Source: CALZJC01 sp041574955 | Lineage (GTDB): Bacteria > Acidobacteriota > Thermoanaerobaculia > Multivoradales > JAHEKO01 | Reading direction: 5' to 3' | DNA: 26,377 bases | Assembly: GCA_041574955.1 (NCBI GenBank) | Contig: JBFGNS010000048.1 | Location: forward strand, 1-26,377 | Shown: one piece after another, positions 22,971 to 26,377 of the stretch | Layout: each line of letters begins with the position of its first letter | Position numbering within the stretch: position 1 is the stretch's first letter | The notes under the pieces: generated by a model | Database searches by the model: none | What the model saw: only the letters and a program-made list of their open reading frames with translations | What the model was told of the DNA's origin: nothing | Position numbers and translations under genes: made by a program

Positions 22971-24287
22971 TCAGCCGCCGAGAGCCCGCCGCAGCCAGCG
23001 TCCGCGCACGCCCTTCATCATCTTGCGCATGGCCCGCTGCTGCTTGAGCAGCTGGTTGATCTCCTGAACCGACGTCCCCGAGCCGCGGGCGATGCGCCGC
23101 TTGCGCGAGCCGTTGAGCAGCCGCGGGCGGCGGCGCTCGTCGGGGGTCATCGAGTCGATGATCGCTTCGATGCGGCTCAGCTTGCCGTCATCGACCGCCG
23201 ACGGGTCGATCCCCTTGAGCGGCCCGGAGCGCGGCAGCATCTCCAGCAGCTGGCCGAGCGGGCCCATCTTGCGCATCTGGCGCAGCTGGTCGCGCAGATC
23301 CTCGAGAGTGAACTCCTGCCGCGCCAGGCGCTCCGCCAGGCGCTGGGTGGCCTCGACGTCCAGGCCCTGCTCGGCCTTCTCGATCAGCGACAGGACGTCG
23401 CCCATGCCGAGGATGCGGGAAGCCATGCGCTCGGGCGCGAACGGCTCGAGATCGCCGGGCTTCTCGCCGACGCCCACGAAGCGGATCGGCACCGCCGCCA
23501 CGCTGCGGATCGACAGCGCCGCGCCGCCCCGGGTGTCGCCGTCGAGCTTGGACAGCACGGCGCCGGTCAGCGGCAGGTCGGCGGCGAAGTCGGCGGCGCT
23601 GCGCACCGCGTCCTGGCCGGTCATGGCGTCGGCCACGAACAACAGCTCGCACGGCTCGAGCTGCCCGGCCAGCTCGGCCAGCTCGGCCATCAGCTCCCGG
23701 TCGACGTGCAGGCGGCCGGCGGTGTCGACGAGCACCACGTCGTGGCCGCGGCCGCGCGCCTCGTCGAGCGCCCGCCGGCAGACCTTCAGAGGCGTGTCGC
23801 CCGTCTCCGGCCCGACGACCGGCACCGCGACGCCCTCGCCTACCTGACGCAGCTGCTCGACCGCCGCGGCGCGCTGCAGGTCGGCCGCCACCAGCAGCGG
23901 ATGACGACCGGCCTGCTTGAGCCTCAGCGCCAGCTTGCCGGCGGTCGTGGTCTTGCCGGAGCCCTGCAGGCCGCACAGCATCACCACCGCCGGCCGGCCT
24001 GCCAGCCGCAGCTCGCCGCCGGGCTCGCCGAGCAGCTCGATCAGCTCGTCGCGCACGATCTTGACCACCTGCTGCGCCGGCGTCAGGCTCTCGAGCACCT
24101 CCTGGCCGAGCGCCCGCTCGCGCAGCCGCGCGATGAACGTCTTGACCACCCCAAAGCTGACGTCCGCCTCGAGCAGCGCCACCCGGATCTCGCGCAGCGC
24201 CTGGCTCATCGCCTGCTCGCTCACCCGCCCCTCGCCCTTGAGGCGGCGAAAGACGCCCTGCAGCTTGTCCTGGAGTCCGTCGAACAT
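22971..24287 (-). CDS. ffh: Signal recognition particle GTPase Ffh (SRP54)
   Basis: A 438-residue SRP protein that delivers membrane-protein ribosomes to FtsY. The N domain (about 1-85) starts MFDGLQDKLQGVF with ALLEADVSFGVVK. The GTPase domain has GLQGSGKTTTAGKLA (G1), DLQRAAAVEQL, VDTAGRLHVD (G3), SKLDGDTRGGAALSI (G4 region) and VGVGEKPGDLEPF. The M domain (about 300-430) has MGPLGQLLEMLP and MTPDERRRPRLLNGSRKRRIARGSGTSVQEINQLLKQQ, which binds 4.5S RNA. The C-terminal tail is short and not Met-rich. Start ATG 24287 has no ribosome site; a TAGGAT at 24323-24328 is the likely -10. It is divergent from pyruvate kinase. No 4.5S RNA gene was recognised. Confidence 0.97.
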   Translation of the reverse strand: MFDGLQDKLQGVFRRLKGEGRVSEQAMSQALREIRVALLEADVSFGVVKTFIARLRERALGQEVLESLTPAQQVVKIVRDELIELLGEPGGELRLAGRPAVVMLCGLQGSGKTTTAGKLALRLKQAGRHPLLVAADLQRAAAVEQLRQVGEGVAVPVVGPETGDTPLKVCRRALDEARGRGHDVVLVDTAGRLHVDRELMAELAELAGQLEPCELLFVADAMTGQDAVRSAADFAADLPLTGAVLSKLDGDTRGGAALSIRSVAAVPIRFVGVGEKPGDLEPFAPERMASRILGMGDVLSLIEKAEQGLDVEATQRLAERLARQEFTLEDLRDQLRQMRKMGPLGQLLEMLPRSGPLKGIDPSAVDDGKLSRIEAIIDSMTPDERRRPRLLNGSRKRRIARGSGTSVQEINQLLKQQRAMRKMMKGVRGRWLRRALGG

Positions 24288-24322
24288 GGGAGATGACCTG
24301 CGCCGCGGACGCGGCTCGGATC

Positions 24323-24328
24323 ATCCTA
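24323..24328 (-). promoter_or_regulatory. Candidate -10 box (TAGGAT) of ffh
   Basis: On the minus strand TAGGAT lies 35 nt before the ffh start, giving a leader of about 29 nt. The leader has no recognisable ribosome site. The -35 element is unclear. Confidence 0.45.
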
Positions 24329-24561
24329 GCGCAGCTCCCACCAGGCATCACACCTCGAAGCGACAACCGCGCCACCCACCACCGGACGGTGCGCCCGCCG
24401 GCCGATGCCCGGGGCGGAGCGACGTCCCCTTACCTTGGGAGCGTAGCCCCGGACCCCAACCGGCCTGCGCACCCGGCCCGAAGCCACGGACATTGCTGCG
24501 AGCCGGCATGCGCCTGCCGAGGCAGGAGCCGAGATCCTTCGCTGCGCTCAGGACGAGCCGC

Positions 24562-24567
24562 TATACT
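24562..24567 (+). promoter_or_regulatory. Candidate -10 box (TATACT) of pyk
   Basis: TATACT ends 8 nt before the pyk ATG, so transcription would start within one or two bases of the start codon. No Shine-Dalgarno sequence is possible in such a leader. The upstream hairpin at 24535-24553 covers the place where a -35 element would be expected. Confidence 0.55.
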
Positions 24568-24575
24568 CCCCCGCC

Positions 24576-26048
24576 ATGCTCCGCCGGGCGAAGATCGTCG
24601 CCACCCTGGGACCGGCCTGCTCGTCGCGCCGCAACCTGTCACGCCTGCTCAAGGCCGGCGTCGACGTGGCGCGCCTAAACCTCTCCCACGGCAGCCAAGA
24701 GGAGCATTCGCGCCTCATCGCGCTGGTGCGCGAGCTGGCGGCCGAGCAGGGCCGCCCGGTGCCGATCCTGCTCGACCTGATGGGTCCACGCTACCGGCTC
24801 GGCGATCTGCCCGAGGGCGGCGTCGAGCTGCGCCGGCGCGGCCAGGTGACGATCGGCCGCGAGGGCAGCGACGTCGACCTGCCGGTCGGCGACAGCCAGC
24901 TGCTGCGCTACCTCAAGCCCGGCGAGCGGATGCTGATCGACAACGGCCTGGTGGAGCTCGAGATCACCGAGCGGCGGGGTCGCGGCGTGGTGGCCAAGGT
25001 GGTCACCGGCGGCCGCGTCGCCTCGCGCAAGGGAATCAACCTGCCCGACAGCAGCCTGCCGTTCACCATCTCGGACAAGGACCGCGCCGACATCGAGCTG
25101 GCGGTGCGCGAGGACGTCGACTATCTGGCGGCCAGCTACGTCGGACGCGCCGCCGACGTGCGCGCGGTGCGGCGCCTGGTGCAGCAGGCCGGCGGCCAGC
25201 AGCTGCTGGTGGCCAAGCTCGAGCGCGGCCGCGCCGTCCAGCACATCGACGAGATCACCGCCCACTCGGACGCCGTCATGGTGGCGCGCGGCGATCTCGG
25301 CGTCGAGGTGCCGCTGCACAAGGTACCGGTGCTGCAGAAGACGATCGTGGAGGCCGGCCGCCGGTTCGGCAAGCCGGTCATCGTCGCCACCCAGATGCTC
25401 GAGTCGATGATGCAGCGGCCCCGGCCGACGCGCGCCGAGTCGTCGGACGTCGCCAACGCGGTGTTCGACGGCGCCGACGCCCTGATGCTGTCGGGCGAGA
25501 CCGCGGTCGGCCGCCACCCGGTGGAGGCGATCCGCACCATGCACCGCATCATCCGCGAAGCGGAGCGGTTCGCCCGCGAGCGCCGTACGACGGCGGCCGC
25601 CGCCGCCGATCCGTTCCGCCCGCTGGCACCCGGCGGCATCTCGCGCGAGGGCGGCGCCGAGCGCCAAGCCCTCGAGGTGGCCAACCTGGTGTCGGCCGCG
25701 GCGGTGTTCTCGACCTCCCGCATGCCGGTGCGGCAGCTGGTGGCGTTCAGCCAGGGCGGCTTCACCGCCCGCATGATCTCGCGCTACCGGCCGACCGTGC
25801 CGGTCTTGGTGTTCACCACCGACCCGGCGGTGGCGCGGCGCGTGCAGCTGTTCTGGGGCGTGCGCTCGCTGCTGATGACCGAGGAGGTCGAGCACCACGA
25901 CGAGGTGGTCGAGGTGGTCGACCGGCACCTGCTCGCCGGCCGCCTGGCGCGCGCCGGCGACTGCGTGCTGGTGCTGATGGGAGACCCGATCCGCGAGCGC
26001 CCGCTGACCAACCTGCTGCGGGTGCACCGGGTGCGAGAGAAGGGCTGA
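24576..26048 (+). CDS. pyk: Pyruvate kinase, predicted K+-independent type
   Basis: A 490-residue glycolytic enzyme making pyruvate and ATP from phosphoenolpyruvate and ADP. It has VDVARLNLSHGS (substrate Arg, Asn, Ser), the barrel segments FTISDKDRADIELAV, VAKLER with the catalytic Lys and metal-binding Glu, DAVMVARGDLGVEVP, VIVATQMLESM, and PRPTRAESSDVANAVFDGADALMLSGETAVG. The C-terminal domain (about 350-490) has GGFTARMISRYRP and FWGVRSLLM. The usual DTKGPEIR is DLMGPRYR here. Leu at the Thr113 position and a basic residue at the Glu117 position are the pattern known for K+-independent enzymes such as PykA-type proteins (DLQGPKIR). Arg instead of Lys, and Met-Gly for Gln-Gly, are less common. 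It lacks a ribosome site and follows TATACT closely. The B domain looks complete. Confidence 0.95.
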   Translation: MLRRAKIVATLGPACSSRRNLSRLLKAGVDVARLNLSHGSQEEHSRLIALVRELAAEQGRPVPILLDLMGPRYRLGDLPEGGVELRRRGQVTIGREGSDVDLPVGDSQLLRYLKPGERMLIDNGLVELEITERRGRGVVAKVVTGGRVASRKGINLPDSSLPFTISDKDRADIELAVREDVDYLAASYVGRAADVRAVRRLVQQAGGQQLLVAKLERGRAVQHIDEITAHSDAVMVARGDLGVEVPLHKVPVLQKTIVEAGRRFGKPVIVATQMLESMMQRPRPTRAESSDVANAVFDGADALMLSGETAVGRHPVEAIRTMHRIIREAERFARERRTTAAAAADPFRPLAPGGISREGGAERQALEVANLVSAAAVFSTSRMPVRQLVAFSQGGFTARMISRYRPTVPVLVFTTDPAVARRVQLFWGVRSLLMTEEVEHHDEVVEVVDRHLLAGRLARAGDCVLVLMGDPIRERPLTNLLRVHRVREKG

Positions 26049-26377
26049 GGCGGTCGAGCATCGAGCGCTACGCGGGGCTCTCGAGCCCTTGTCCCGGCCG
26101 GCGCCCTCTACCGGGGAGGGTCGAAACGACGCTGCGGCCCGGCCGGCTCGGAGGCGAGGGGACAGGGTCCCAGGGTACCGGCTCGCGCGCGGTCGGCTAG
26201 GGCGCGAAGCAGGGCCGGAACTCGTGGTGGCCCGGCCGGCTCGGAGGCGAGGGGACGGGGTCCCAGGTAGCGGCGGGTCGGCGGTGGGCCCGGCCGGCTC
26301 GGAGTCGAGGGGGACAGGGTCCCAGGGTACCGGCTCGCGCGCCGTCGGACTTTCGAGCGGGGCACTCGCCTGCACTC
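26049..26377. repeat. Gene-free region with three imperfect GC-rich direct repeats
   Basis: No credible gene is seen after pyk. Three copies of a roughly 55-60-bp unit start at 26136, 26229 and 26287, each beginning GGCCCGGCCGGCTCGGAG and containing a small hairpin GGGAC-NGG-GTCCC. Copies 1 and 3 also share CAGGGTACCGGCTCGCGCGC; copy 2 is shorter and diverged there. Spacings are 93 and 58 bp. The loop base differs (A or G) while the stem is kept, which suggests that the fold matters. The region continues past the window end. A further pyrimidine/GC-rich stretch at 26080-26130 resembles degraded intergenic repeat. Confidence 0.75.

Larger units (their letters stand above)
24288..24575. other. 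288-bp divergent spacer with palindromic repeat-like sequence
   Basis: No gene is seen. The ffh side has TAGGAT (24323-24328, minus). The pyk side holds two small palindromes: CCTGCC-GA-GGCAGG (24513-24526) and TCCTTCGC-TGC-GCTCAGGA with two internal mismatches (24535-24553), directly before the pyk -10 TATACT. From memory, the second resembles a dispersed intergenic repeat whose translation (RPERSEGS-like) appears as spurious peptides in many genomes; this was not checked. Confidence 0.5.

Noticed and set aside
24576..26048. Inactive pyruvate kinase because the TKGPE motif is missing
   Set aside because: The substitution matches the known K+-independent type, and all catalytic motifs are intact.
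26136..26348. CRISPR array
   Set aside because: Only three imperfect units with unequal spacing, no unique spacers of constant length and no cas genes.
24675..26375. Minus-strand 566-codon frame opposite pyruvate kinase
   Set aside because: His/Arg/Gln-rich shadow with no motifs; part of it is the translated terminal repeat.

Overview
The window is about 26 kb of very GC-rich bacterial DNA, above 70% G+C by eye, with tightly packed genes and strong GC bias at third codon positions. Tetratricopeptide (TPR) proteins, an ACE-like M2 metallopeptidase lipoprotein, a DUF4331/DUF4198 pair with an ECF sigma factor, and the ffh / rpsP-khpA-rimM-trmD-rplS-rnhB ribosome-biogenesis block suggest a high-GC Gram-negative chromosome, possibly Acidobacteriota or a neighbouring phylum. 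That placement is inference only; no rRNA or other taxonomic marker was compared. I see no phage, plasmid, CRISPR, tRNA or transposase gene.

Layout. (1) 1-3378, minus strand: exported DUF4331 protein, exported DUF4198 protein, ECF sigma factor and its anti-sigma factor (cut by the window edge), arranged as one operon. (2) 3514-6367, plus strand: formimidoylglutamate deiminase (HutF), SRAP/YedK-type abasic-site protein, and an OmpR-type response regulator behind a clear TATAAT box. (3) 6364-12259, minus strand: a class I/II aminotransferase, then an envelope-directed set (M2 peptidase lipoprotein, transglutaminase-like/TPR protein, exported carboxypeptidase-regulatory-like/TPR protein) ending in a stand-alone Hpt phosphotransfer protein. 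The Hpt gene overlaps the response-regulator gene tail to tail. (4) 12260-12578: a non-coding gap holding a compact element with 19-bp inverted ends and several internal hairpins. (5) 12579-15447, plus strand: a DsbD/ScsB-type thiol-disulfide transporter and a Ca2+/Na+ antiporter. (6) 15423-22813, minus strand: an apparently continuous run rpsP-khpA-rimM-trmD-rplS-rnhB-TPR protein-unknown membrane-anchored protein-rarA, mostly with overlaps or gaps under 15 bp. (7) ffh (minus) and pyruvate kinase (plus) diverge from a 288-bp spacer with palindromic sequence. (8) 26049-26377: no gene, but three imperfect copies of a GC-rich repeat.

How the genes relate. Region 6 is housekeeping: ribosomal proteins S16 and L19, ribosome and tRNA maturation, RNA/DNA hybrid removal and fork rescue, with two uncharacterised proteins inserted before rarA. 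Regions 1 and 3 are the accessory part. One looks like an ECF-controlled envelope-protein operon. The other looks like an envelope proteolysis/TPR operon that carries an Hpt domain and faces a response regulator, with no histidine kinase in view. Several plus-strand genes have a -10-like hexamer only 6-9 nt before the start codon and no Shine-Dalgarno sequence, which suggests leaderless transcripts.

The best candidates for something undescribed are the structured inverted-repeat element at 12316-12499, the kinase-less Hpt/response-regulator arrangement, and the DUF4331-DUF4198-ECF operon. None of these can be proved from sequence reading alone.
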